Source: Streptomyces sp. MBT53
GTDB lineage: Bacteria; Actinomycetota; Actinomycetes; Streptomycetales; Streptomycetaceae
DNA length: 64,000 nucleotides
NCBI RefSeq assembly: GCF_016654115.1
Contig: NZ_JAEQAZ010000056.1
Span: 1-64,000 of the forward strand
Direction of reading: 5' to 3'
Part shown: piece by piece, positions 52,152 to 60,324 of the stretch
How the letters are laid out: each line of letters opens with the position of its first letter
Numbering within the stretch: the first letter of the stretch is position 1
Position numbers and translations under genes: made by a program
Notes under the pieces: generated by a model
Told to the model about the DNA's origin: nothing
The model's input: only the letters and a program-made list of their open reading frames with translations
Databases searched by the model: none

Positions 52152-52598
52152 ATGTCCCGCTCGACCACGCCCGCCTGGGACTGCCACAACTGGTCCTGCC
52201 CCATCTGCACCGCGCCTGGGCGCGACGAGATGACCCTGCTGCGCTGCGCCATCCTCACTCTGCTGGAACACGGACGATGGATGGCCCAGGACGAGATCTC
52301 CCTTCCCGACATCCTCTCTGGCTGCGGCCACTACCTGAGCCGACTCAGGATCGGCCCCCTGGGCCAGATCGATGACGACACCCCGGTGCCCGCCATCGAG
52401 CAGTGGACTTGGCTCGAGGCCGAGCTGCGCCTGGTTGTCGCCCGCGCCGCCGGACTGGATGCCGTGAGCACCCTTGACCCGCGCATCGACGGCGTCCTGG
52501 CCTCCGCGGCTCGCCTCCCAGAGCGGCGCCTGGTGGATCTGCTCGACCTCGCAGCCGAGCAGTTCGCCGAGCTCAACACGCAACCGCGTGCCGCCTGA
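52152..52598 (+). CDS. Unknown element protein
   Basis: A 148-residue protein with an N-terminal Cys motif (CHNWSCPICTAPG) that could bind zinc, followed by a helical body (LLRCAILTLLEHGRWM, later RLVDLLDLAAEQFAEL). No family is recognised. It lies between the DUF2637 and mobilisation genes in the same direction, so it is probably part of the transfer operon. Confidence 0.65.
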   Translation: MSRSTTPAWDCHNWSCPICTAPGRDEMTLLRCAILTLLEHGRWMAQDEISLPDILSGCGHYLSRLRIGPLGQIDDDTPVPAIEQWTWLEAELRLVVARAAGLDAVSTLDPRIDGVLASAARLPERRLVDLLDLAAEQFAELNTQPRAA

Positions 52599-52638
52599 AC
52601 CCACCACCCCCGCAACCCCGACACAAGGACATCGCGTC

Positions 52639-53280
52639 GTGCGCGACCACTACCCCGAACTCCCCATCTCCCAAGAGCAGATGGTCACCACTCCCGTCAC
52701 ACGCGCAGCAAGCAATGGCGATGGACCGTCCATAGGCCGGTCCATCACGGACGCCTCCGCCCCGGGGGTGGCGGAGGAGGAGCTCCGGCACGAGGGCGTG
52801 CCGGAGCAGGAACGGGTGGGCGCCGGCGAGCAGCCGCGCGATCCCTCCGTTGGGGCCATGCAGCGTGCGCCGTACCGCCGCGCGAACCTCGATGCGCAGC
52901 GCTCCGAGCACGTCACCGCGCGCTTCGCGCCGCACGAGAAGCACGACATCCAGTCGTCGGCGAAGGCCGCTCACGTGACCATGGCCCGCTACATTGCCGA
53001 CGCCACCATGGCCCGCGTCCGTGGTGAGATCACCGTCGCTGCCGAGCGTACGGTCTACGACGATGTGGTCGACGAGCTCGCCGCTATGCGGGCGCAGATC
53101 GCCCGGATCGGCAACAACGTCAACCAGATCGCCCGCCGCCTCAATGCGGACGGCGATCCACACCCTGTGGACGCCGCGATCCTCCACCGGGCGGACCGCC
53201 TGCTCACCACCGCCCACGACACAGTCCGGGCGATCGACGACGCCGCCTTCCGGGCAGCCGGGCAGAAGTGGGCGGTCTGA
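52639..53280 (+). CDS. MobC-like relaxosome protein
   Basis: A 213-residue protein. The second half matches the MobC-type mobilisation accessory family: VTARFAPHEKHDIQSSAKAA (ribbon-helix-helix-like) and the signature AQIARIGNNVNQIARRLNAD. MobC proteins bind oriT and help the relaxase open it. GTG 52639 follows ACAAGGACA; the first 85 residues are polar and variable. The gene ends one base before the relaxase start. Confidence 0.85.
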   Translation: MRDHYPELPISQEQMVTTPVTRAASNGDGPSIGRSITDASAPGVAEEELRHEGVPEQERVGAGEQPRDPSVGAMQRAPYRRANLDAQRSEHVTARFAPHEKHDIQSSAKAAHVTMARYIADATMARVRGEITVAAERTVYDDVVDELAAMRAQIARIGNNVNQIARRLNADGDPHPVDAAILHRADRLLTTAHDTVRAIDDAAFRAAGQKWAV

Positions 53281-53281
53281 C

Positions 53282-54979
53282 GTGATCGCGAACATCGTCA
53301 AGCCCGGCAACCACACCTACGGCGTGCTGGCCTACCTCTTCGACAAAGGCCGCGCCAACGAACACACCGACCAGCACATCGTCGCCTCCTGGGACGACTT
53401 CATCCCCGACCCCGGCCCCTGGGACAGCCCTGGCCACAAGCAAAGGCTCGGCCAGCTCACCCAGGCCCTGGATCTGCGGGTCAAGCAAGCCGGCAACAAG
53501 GCACCTGAGGGGCACGTGTGGCACTGCTCGATCCGCGCCGCGCCCCAGGACCACATCCTCACCGACGCCGAGTGGGCCACCATCGCCCGGCGCGTGCTGC
53601 ACGCGACCGGCATCGCACCCGACGGCGACCCGGACGGCTGCCGCTGGGTTGCTGTACGTCACGCGGAGGACCACATCCACATCGTCGCCACCAAGGTGCG
53701 CGGTGATCTGCGCCCTCCGCGGAACTGGAACGACTACCACCGCGCCATGAACGAACTCAGAGCCGTCGAGGAAGACTTCGGCCTCACCCGGGTTGCACGT
53801 GGTCCCGAAGCTGCTGCCGGCACCTCGGCGGTGAAGCGCTCCACCCGGGCCGAGGAGGAGAAGGCCAAGCGCCTGGGCCACGACAAGACCGCGCGTGAGC
53901 GGCTGCGGCACACCGTGCGTACCGCGCTGTCCCACGCGAAGGATCTGAATGAGTTCTTCAACCTGCTCGCCGATGCCGGCCTACAGGTCGAGACCCGCAC
54001 CCTGCCCTCCGGTGACCTCCAGGGCTACAAGGTAGCCCTGCCCGATGCCGGCACGCCCATCTGGTTCTCCGGCTCCAGCCTCGCCACCGACCTGTCCCTC
54101 CCCCAGATCCGACAGCGCCTGGCCGCCACCGAGGCACAGCCCACCGCAGCCTCATCAGCCCGCCAGCACTGCCCCAGCCCGTGGCACGTGGCCACCGCTG
54201 CCGCCGAACGCATCCCCCACCACCTCGCCCACGCCGACGACCGGGCCGTCCAGGCCCACCTGACCGTCCTCGGCGAAGTCCTCTACGCGCTGCCCGCCCA
54301 TGCTCCTGTCCGGCTCCAGGCCGAACTCCACCGTGCGGCTGCCACATTCGAACACGCCGCCCACACCCGCGCCCGCGCCGACCACCAGCACGCCCGCGCA
54401 CTAAGGGGCGCGCTGAAGGCCATGCGCTACCAGCCCGCGGACCACACCGGGCTGGCCATGCTCTTGGACGCCGCGATCCTCGTCGTCCTCGCAGTCCAGC
54501 GCCACAGCGCACTGCACCACCACGACCAGCAGGTGGCCGCCGCCCGTCAGACGCTCACCCACCTGCAAGCCGCCTACGACCAGATAGCCCCCACCAGCCT
54601 CGCCGAACTCGCCAGGCACTATCCCTCGGACAGCACGGTGCACTGGTACGCCCTCACCCTGCACGAGGTCCTGCCCCGCCACGCCGAACAGATCCTCACC
54701 GAAAACGCCTGGACCGCACTCACCGCCACCCTCGCCGCCGCCGAAGCCGCTGGCCACAACCCGGCCACCGTTCTCCAGCAGGCCGCCCAGCACCGCCCCT
54801 TGGACGACGCGAAGTCAGCATCCGAAGTCCTCGTCTGGCGCATCCAACGCCTCGGCGACCGGCACGTACCCGGCCCCGGCGCACGAACCGCGCAGGCTCG
54901 CCGCCTTCGCACTCAGACCGATTCCGGGCTCCCTGGCGCGTACACGCCGCCCGCATCCCGCCCAGGACAGTCCCGCTGA
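53282..54979 (+). CDS. Relaxase (mobilisation nuclease)
   Basis: A 565-residue protein of the actinomycete MobA/relaxase group. The N-terminal domain begins MIANIVKPGNHTYGVLAYLF, and the metal-binding HUH-type motif is RHAEDHIHIVATKVR near residue 126. The catalytic Tyr is not certain; Tyr 13 or Tyr 18 are candidates. The C-terminal 300 residues are helical and Ala/His-rich, possibly for partner binding. It nicks oriT and leads the strand during transfer. It follows MobC with one base between. Confidence 0.88.
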   Translation: MIANIVKPGNHTYGVLAYLFDKGRANEHTDQHIVASWDDFIPDPGPWDSPGHKQRLGQLTQALDLRVKQAGNKAPEGHVWHCSIRAAPQDHILTDAEWATIARRVLHATGIAPDGDPDGCRWVAVRHAEDHIHIVATKVRGDLRPPRNWNDYHRAMNELRAVEEDFGLTRVARGPEAAAGTSAVKRSTRAEEEKAKRLGHDKTARERLRHTVRTALSHAKDLNEFFNLLADAGLQVETRTLPSGDLQGYKVALPDAGTPIWFSGSSLATDLSLPQIRQRLAATEAQPTAASSARQHCPSPWHVATAAAERIPHHLAHADDRAVQAHLTVLGEVLYALPAHAPVRLQAELHRAAATFEHAAHTRARADHQHARALRGALKAMRYQPADHTGLAMLLDAAILVVLAVQRHSALHHHDQQVAAARQTLTHLQAAYDQIAPTSLAELARHYPSDSTVHWYALTLHEVLPRHAEQILTENAWTALTATLAAAEAAGHNPATVLQQAAQHRPLDDAKSASEVLVWRIQRLGDRHVPGPGARTAQARRLRTQTDSGLPGAYTPPASRPGQSR

Positions 54980-55064
54980 GCAGGACCCCCTGAAGCGGAG
55001 GCGACGAGGAACGACACCACGCGCAGCCACGAACCGATACGAAGCCGACGGGTCGTAGCTGTAC

Positions 55065-55089
55065 ATCCCCGGTTACCGAAACCGGGGAT
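55065..55089 (+). terminator. Hairpin after the relaxase gene
   Basis: Ten-base arms ATCCCCGGTT and AACCGGGGAT with a five-base loop, 86 bases downstream of the relaxase stop. There is no strong T tract; it may act as a weak terminator or attenuator before the next gene. Confidence 0.5.
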
Positions 55090-55144
55090 TCTCCGGACCC
55101 TATGTGTTGCCCCACCGCCCCGCCCCTCGACAAGGAGCACCCAC

Positions 55145-55525
55145 ATTCCCCTCATCGAACCCCGCCGGCACGTCGTCGCCCAGCTGTGCGGCGCGTACTT
55201 CAAGCACTACTTCGGCACCAAGACCTGGTCCCACCACGATGGAGGCCCCTTCACCAAGGCGGAACAGGCCGCCGCCCTCGCGCCCACCATCGACGAGGTC
55301 AAAGAGGCGAAGGAGGAGATAGACCGGTACCACGAGTACCTGCAGACCTGGCTCGAAGCCCCCGAGGCCCTGGACCGCTTCCTCACCCCCTTCCTGGACC
55401 AGCTCGACGAGAAGTCCTTCGGCAACGCCATCGACATCATGAACAAGAACGAGCGGTTGAAGCTCCAGCGGCTGGTCAACGCGGCGGCCGAACCCGTCCG
55501 TCCGTTCACCCCGTACACCTTCTGA
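55145..55525 (+). CDS. Hidden gene with probable ATT start, unknown protein
   Basis: A 126-codon frame with clear protein character (ATT then PLIEPRRHVVAQLCGAYFKH, FGTKTWSHHDGGPFTKAEQA, ending PVRPFTPYTF). No ATG, GTG, TTG or CTG precedes it in frame back to the hairpin at 55065. AAGGAG (55132-55137) lies seven bases before ATT 55145, ideal for initiation there. The protein is acidic and helical with a probable coiled coil around EVKEAKEEIDRYHEYLQTW. No family is recognised. A strong bidirectional terminator follows 34 bases later. Confidence 0.7.
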   Translation: MPLIEPRRHVVAQLCGAYFKHYFGTKTWSHHDGGPFTKAEQAAALAPTIDEVKEAKEEIDRYHEYLQTWLEAPEALDRFLTPFLDQLDEKSFGNAIDIMNKNERLKLQRLVNAAAEPVRPFTPYTF

Positions 55526-55558
55526 CAAACGGCGGCACCGACCGCATCCCCAGATGAG

Positions 55559-55605
55559 GAAGGGGGCCGGTGACCGGGAAGACATCCCGGTCACCGGCCC
55601 CCTTC
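55559..55605. terminator. Bidirectional terminator
   Basis: A perfect 21-base-pair inverted repeat (55559-55579 with 55585-55605) with a five-base loop lies between the ATT-start gene and the convergent lipoprotein gene. It should terminate both. Confidence 0.9.
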
Positions 55606-55618
55606 ACGTCTCCCGTAG

Positions 55619-56320
55619 TCACCGTGTGCGCTGTACTTTGTCAACGGCCTGCGCCAGGTGCGCGTCAACAAGGCCCGGCGAGCCGGAAACGATCACCAGC
55701 ACGTTGGCGATGCGGATCGCCGTCTGCTGGACAACGCTGCGCTGCGGGCCGACGGAGTAGGTGAGCAGCTGGCTCCACTGCTCGTCGCCGAGAGGCGGCG
55801 CGGCCATCTGCTCCGTGCCCATGTCGACAGAGGTACTGCCGACGAGGATCTGGTACGTGGGGCAGGAGATCATCGCGTCGAAGATCCGGCTCACGCCCCT
55901 GGACAGCTTCGCGGCGGTGTCGCTGTACAGCTCCTCGGCCACCTCCGAGTCGCTGCCGCCCGTATAGGTGAAGGACGCCTTCGCCTTGCGGGGGAAGTCG
56001 AGGCTGTCGCCGACAGCGGCGTCACCGCCGAGCTCCTCCAGCGCCGGGCAATCGGAAACGACGACATCGTCCTGCGGCCTGGGCTGCTGCGGCTTGCGGG
56101 TGTAGCCCTCACCAAGCTCGCTCTCGACCAAGAGGCGCTTGCTCAGCGCGGCCGAGGACAACAGCTCGGGAACCAGGGAGTGCTTGCCCTCCTGCTGCGT
56201 GGGCGCGGAGGCGGAGGAGACCGGCTCGTCGGCGGGCGTGCTGCTGGTGGTGGTGCAGCCCGCCAAGGCCAAGACGGCGAGGGTACTCAGGCTGGTGACG
56301 GTCGTGGTGTGAAGGCGCAT
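55619..56320 (-). CDS. Lipoprotein of unknown function
   Basis: A 233-residue secreted protein. The start at ATG 56320 gives a signal peptide with lipobox LALAGC (Cys near residue 22) followed by a Ser/Thr/Pro-rich linker. The mature domain (LVESELGEGYTRKP, then FDAMISCPTYQILVGS) has the size and pattern of PknH-sensor-like or similar actinomycete lipoproteins with conserved Cys pairs. The upstream frame extension is out of character. It could be anchored outside the membrane. Confidence 0.8.
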   Translation of the reverse strand: MRLHTTTVTSLSTLAVLALAGCTTTSSTPADEPVSSASAPTQQEGKHSLVPELLSSAALSKRLLVESELGEGYTRKPQQPRPQDDVVVSDCPALEELGGDAAVGDSLDFPRKAKASFTYTGGSDSEVAEELYSDTAAKLSRGVSRIFDAMISCPTYQILVGSTSVDMGTEQMAAPPLGDEQWSQLLTYSVGPQRSVVQQTAIRIANVLVIVSGSPGLVDAHLAQAVDKVQRTR

Positions 56321-56420
56321 GCGGAACCCCAAATTGGCTGCGGAACAGACGGTCTGACCAGCCGGGCCTCTGGCACCGGCGGTATGTAGGAGTAGGGAGT
56401 GGGGAGTGGAGTTTCGGGGG

Positions 56421-56873
56421 TCAGTGGCCGAGGTGACGCAGCCCGTCCTCAAGGGTGGGGTGCCAGTGGTCGACCGGACCGGAGTTGCGGTTGTACCAGG
56501 CAGCGTCCAGACGAGGCTCGTGCACCTGGTGGCCGGCTCGGCAACGCAGCCACACCGAGTCGTCGCGCAGGCAGAAGACAATCCAGTCCCGGTACACGCC
56601 ACACGTCGCGCACGCACGGACCGCGTCGTCGATGACGAGCGGATGCATCCAGCGCATCATCATTCCCTCGACGTCCTGCCGGGACGGTGCCCGCAGATCG
56701 GCTGGCGGGAAGTCCGGCCCGATGGTCTCCGAGGCCGATCCGGTCGGCGTTGACGCGTCGGCCCGGACAGAGTCGAACGGCAGAAGCTCTTGTGCATGCA
56801 TCTGCAGCAGCGCGAACGCCTCACGTTGGGCCTCACGGAACTCGCGGTCTGCGCGAGCACGTCGTCGGAACAT
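56421..56873 (-). CDS. Unknown protein with possible zinc motif
   Basis: A 150-residue soluble protein. The start at ATG 56873 follows GGAGA and gives MFRRRARADREFREAQREAF. The second half contains ACATCGVYRDW and WLRCRAGHQVHEP, two Cys/His pairs that could bind zinc. It lies between a lipoprotein gene and a DUF317 gene in the same direction. No family is recognised. Confidence 0.6.
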   Translation of the reverse strand: MFRRRARADREFREAQREAFALLQMHAQELLPFDSVRADASTPTGSASETIGPDFPPADLRAPSRQDVEGMMMRWMHPLVIDDAVRACATCGVYRDWIVFCLRDDSVWLRCRAGHQVHEPRLDAAWYNRNSGPVDHWHPTLEDGLRHLGH

Positions 56874-56974
56874 ACGGTCTCCATCTCTGTCATCTGACGG
56901 GCACACGGGAACGAACGTGCAGCTCAAGGGAATTGGCGACGAACACCAAAACAAGCACTGCAGGGAGCGGATCG

Positions 56975-57742
56975 TCAGCTGCGGCGGACGACGTTGAGCC
57001 GGCCCTCCGCGCTCTTGGGCACGGTGCGGCGGGGCACCGGGACCGGTGAGGCGAGCGAGGAGGCGAATGCCGCGACCAGGTCATGGGGGACGCTGGCGCT
57101 GAAGCTGGCGCACCACAGATATGGGGCGCCTAGAACGGGTTCCGCCCACGCCTGCCACCCCATCAAGTCAGGGTGCGGATCCGCGTCCTGGACAAGCGGC
57201 GGCTGCAGTCCCAGGGAGACGGTGGCGGAGAACCCGGGGTCCGTGGCGGTGGTGTGGGGGCAGTCCACGTCACGGATCCAGCCTTGGGCACCGAGTGCGT
57301 TGAGGACCGTCTCGGGCCCTTCGAAGCCAGCGTCCGGCACCTCACGGGCGTCGAGCGCGACGATGAGATCAGCGAGCGCCTCGTACGGGGCGCCGGCAGT
57401 GAGGTACGCGTTCCACTCCGTCATCGCGGAGGCAGCATGCGGGCGGGCACTCAGCTGCCAAGCAACGGGCAGTCCGCCCAGCTCGAACGGGTAGGCCGCG
57501 AGGATCCACTCGGCGCCGCGCAGCCCGTCCGGGCTCACATACAGCAGGGTGTGGCGAGAGGTGGGCCACATACGCCAGCCGAGGCTGGCCAAGGTGTCGC
57601 CGATCCGCTCGGCGAGCGCGCCGTCGTCACCTGCCAGGTGGCGCGGAGTGACCCAGTACATCGGGTTCGGCAAGTCGGATCGAGAAGGGTCACTGGGGTG
57701 GTGCGGGCGCAGGGGCGCCTCCTTGGGTGCGGGATGGGTCAC
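56975..57742 (-). CDS. DUF317 protein
   Basis: A 255-residue protein with two DUF317-like repeats: MYWVTPRHLAGDD to TSRHTLLYVSPDGLRGAEWI, and PHDLVAAFASSLASPVPVPR at the end. DUF317 proteins are common and abundant in Streptomyces accessory elements with unknown roles. GTG 57742 fits the conserved N-terminus; the frame upstream of it is low in protein character. It could mark the right flank of the integrated element. Confidence 0.8.
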   Translation of the reverse strand: MTHPAPKEAPLRPHHPSDPSRSDLPNPMYWVTPRHLAGDDGALAERIGDTLASLGWRMWPTSRHTLLYVSPDGLRGAEWILAAYPFELGGLPVAWQLSARPHAASAMTEWNAYLTAGAPYEALADLIVALDAREVPDAGFEGPETVLNALGAQGWIRDVDCPHTTATDPGFSATVSLGLQPPLVQDADPHPDLMGWQAWAEPVLGAPYLWCASFSASVPHDLVAAFASSLASPVPVPRRTVPKSAEGRLNVVRRS

Positions 57743-58014
57743 TGGCCGTTGTTGACCTGCGGATTCGCAAGGTCGTCTACGTTGACATGCCCGTCCGCAG
57801 TGCACCAGTAGTTTCGGGATCGTTCCTGTCTGCCTCCGGCGAACTGGTGAAAAGTCGGAGGGAACCGCGTGCTCCCAGGGGAGCGCGGCAGACCTGCCGA
57901 TGCCATCGCTGATGCAGGCGCAAAGCTCCGTGCATGTTGAGCAGCAGTACCCGAGCCAGCGGGAGCACGACCGGCGAAAGATCAACGGCATCGCCCGCGC
58001 ACTGGAACCGTAAC
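57743..58014. other. Intergenic region, no gene seen
   Basis: A 272 bp interval upstream of the DUF317 gene. Open frames here are short and have poor composition. It should contain the promoter for the minus-strand DUF317 operon; no other signal was recognised. Confidence 0.5.
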
Positions 58015-58068
58015 GGCAGGAGACCCTCTCGGTTCAGCCGAATGCCAGCCGAGAGGGCCGCTCCTGCC
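58015..58068 (-). terminator. Terminator of the second DUF397/HTH operon
   Basis: A long imperfect hairpin: GGCAGGAG pairs with CTCCTGCC (58015-58022 with 58061-58068) and CCCTCTCGG with CCGAGAGGG (58024-58032 with 58049-58057), with a small internal bulge. It lies 58 bases beyond the DUF397 stop on the minus strand. Confidence 0.65.
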
Positions 58069-58125
58069 TTACGAGCGGAACAGACCAGGCAGCGGCCACG
58101 GGCGGATCGGCGCTGGGCGCGTCGC

Positions 58126-58368
58126 CTACAGATCGTGCCGAGCGTGGTGAATGCCCTGTATGAACACCGAGAACGAGCTTGGTCCGAAGAACAGCGCCGC
58201 CCCTTCGGGCTCCTTGCTGTCGCGGATCGCTACGCCGACATACGGCGTCCCGGTGAGGTCGGCGACCTCGACGCAGTTGTTCCCGGCGCCGTCGGAGTAC
58301 GACGACTTGAACCAGCGCGCGCCTGCGCCGGTGAGCTCGTGTGCCATGTGGGTACGGTTCTGGGTCAT
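58126..58368 (-). CDS. DUF397 protein (second WhiJ-like module)
   Basis: An 80-residue DUF397 protein: WFKSSYSDGAGNNCVEVADL, then VGVAIRDSKEPEGAALFFGP and FSVFIQGIH. Its start overlaps the HTH gene stop (ATGA). It is a distant paralogue of the DUF397 protein at 12.4 kb, with the same partner arrangement. Confidence 0.9.
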   Translation of the reverse strand: MTQNRTHMAHELTGAGARWFKSSYSDGAGNNCVEVADLTGTPYVGVAIRDSKEPEGAALFFGPSSFSVFIQGIHHARHDL

Positions 58369-59246
58369 CTGTTGATCTCTCGCGTGAGTTGTTGCAGGAA
58401 CGCGGGGGTGTCCTCCGGCGGCAGCGCGGACGCCGTGAGGGCGTTGAACTTGCGGGTGAACCTGCCGACTTCGCGCGGCTTGTCGGAGACGGACGTGGCG
58501 CTCCACGCGTTGTCCACCTGTACCGAGGTCGGCATTCCGTCGTCCAGGTGCAGGATCGTGAAGTCGTGCACGGACAGGTATCCGCGCAGTGTCTGAGGGA
58601 GCACCTGAACGCTCACGTTGGGCTGCGACGCGAGCTCGGCGATCTGCTCGTACTGCTCCCGCATCACGTCCGGGTCTCCGACGATGTACCGCAAAGCGGG
58701 TTCGTACAGCACGGCTCGCAGGCGTAGCGGATCCTCGTCCCTGGTGAGGGCCTCCTTGCGCCTGATGCGAACCTGGACGTTCTTCTCGATGAACTCCGTC
58801 GTGGTCTCCTCGATCGGCTTCGCGAGTTCGTACAACGCGCGTGCGTACGCTTCGGTCTGCAGCAGGCCGAGTACGAGCGCCGGGTGGAAGGCCCAGGTCT
58901 CGCGGGCCGCAGTCTCGATGCCGACGAAGCGCGGCATGCCCGAGGGCATCGTGGACCGAAAGGGGGTCCACCAGTCCTGGCTGGCGCCGTCGCGCTGGAT
59001 GTGCAGGAGTTGGTCCACATCGCGGTCGTCGGTCACGCCGTACAGCTCCAGGAGGGCGCGCAGGTCGCCGGCACTGCGCAGGTCTTGGAGGCCCTTCTCG
59101 ACACGGTGCAGCTTGGTGACATACAGACCCTTGATGGCGCCGCTTCCGGAGACGTCCTCAAGTGTCATCCCGGCGCGTTCGCGCAACTGCCGCAACTCGT
59201 AACCGAGTTCGATACGTCGCACGGTCGGCCTGGGTTTGGCTGCCAT
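58365..59246 (-). CDS. WhiJ/Scr1-type HTH regulator, second copy
   Basis: A 293-residue regulator: XRE helix-turn-helix at the N-terminus (LGYELRQLRERAGMTLEDVS) and DUF5753 domain (DWWTPFRSTMPSGM, then AFHPALVLGLLQTEAYARAL and NVSVQVLPQTLRGYLS). ATG 59246 follows GGAAGGGCG; the upstream frame extension is not coding. It is divergent from a HATPase gene across a 245 bp, AT-richer region that should contain its operators. Confidence 0.9.
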   Translation of the reverse strand: MAAKPRPTVRRIELGYELRQLRERAGMTLEDVSGSGAIKGLYVTKLHRVEKGLQDLRSAGDLRALLELYGVTDDRDVDQLLHIQRDGASQDWWTPFRSTMPSGMPRFVGIETAARETWAFHPALVLGLLQTEAYARALYELAKPIEETTTEFIEKNVQVRIRRKEALTRDEDPLRLRAVLYEPALRYIVGDPDVMREQYEQIAELASQPNVSVQVLPQTLRGYLSVHDFTILHLDDGMPTSVQVDNAWSATSVSDKPREVGRFTRKFNALTASALPPEDTPAFLQQLTREINR

Positions 59247-59491
59247 GTGCTCGCCCTTCCATCGCATGCGTTCGCCGAAACCGCGATGCGCGCAGTCTGG
59301 CACGCGATATGTGTGCCGCAACAGACCATGCGTTTGCGGTGTCATGTGCCATTTTCGTTCGCGGAGAAATTTCTTTTGATGTTTCGTTGAAAAGAAACTT
59401 TCCCACGCGGCACCGTTGTTGGACCACGTCGGGCGCGCCGCAGACACGTCGAGCGCCCGCGGCCCCACGACCTCTGAGGAAGGACTGGGCG

Positions 59492-60049
59492 ATGGTCTCC
59501 TCGGCCCCGACCACGACGCTTTCGCTCTCCACCGGCCCCCTCCGCGAGGGCGAAACCTCCAAGATCGGTCCCAGTGCCGGGCTGCCGTCGCCCGTCGACG
59601 TCGCGTTAGTACGGGAGGCGTCGCGTGTGGAGCAGGCGCGGCGCATCGGAACCGCGTGGCTGCGGCACGTGTGCCGTATGCCCACGGCCCGCGTCGACTC
59701 CGCCGAGGTGGTGATCTCCGAGTTGGTCAGCAACGCGATCATCCACGGACAGGGCACGACCATCGGTTTCCGGGTAAGACAGCGTGCCGACGGACAGGTG
59801 GGGCTGGAGATCAACGACCACTCGCCCTCCGCGACGCCCGAGCCTCGGACAGCCGCGCCGGACGCGGAGAGCGGGCGTGGATTGTGGCTGGTGGACACTC
59901 TCGTCGCCGAGCTCAGCGGGACGTGGGGGTTCAGCGCCGATGGGACGGTCGCGTGGTGCGTCTTCCCGCTCCTTGGGGTGAAGCAGGCCAGTTCGGAAGC
60001 CCAAGTCTCCGAGGACTACGGCGCTCAAGGACGTACCACAGGCCCCTGA
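59492..60049 (+). CDS. HATPase anti-sigma-like protein, second copy
   Basis: A 185-residue GHKL ATP-binding protein with N box VVISELVSNAIIHGQG (about residues 72-87) and G box AESGRGLWLVDTLV (about 130). ATG 59492 is the likely start after GAGGAAGGA. Codon 39 is TTA (59606-59608), predicting bldA dependence, as in the first-copy HATPase. It precedes the second radical SAM operon by 275 bp. Confidence 0.87.
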   Translation: MVSSAPTTTLSLSTGPLREGETSKIGPSAGLPSPVDVALVREASRVEQARRIGTAWLRHVCRMPTARVDSAEVVISELVSNAIIHGQGTTIGFRVRQRADGQVGLEINDHSPSATPEPRTAAPDAESGRGLWLVDTLVAELSGTWGFSADGTVAWCVFPLLGVKQASSEAQVSEDYGAQGRTTGP

Positions 60050-60324
60050 TCTGTGGACCTTGCTACCCGTTCCGACTGCTGAGGCGCTACGCCTTCGACT
60101 GGTAGCAGTTCGCGGTGCTGGTCGTGCCTGCCTGCTGGTCGTCGGAGCCGTTCTCGGCCTTGACCACGCGTAAGCCACGTTCAGCGCCCGCATCCGGCCG
60201 CCAGCCGCGAAAATCCCCCATCTCGATCACCACCAGGGACCTGCGGTCTTGCCTGGATGTGGATCACCCCTCTGTGTACGCGTACACCAGTCCCATTCGC
60301 TCACTCCACTTGAGGAGCACCTCT

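Noticed and set aside
57777..57968. 63-codon minus-strand frame between DUF317 and DUF397 genes
   Set aside because: No ribosome site or recognisable pattern, and composition unlike neighbouring genes.
59416..60105. 229-codon frame overlapping the second HATPase gene
   Set aside because: Shadow frame; the HATPase motifs are in the other frame.
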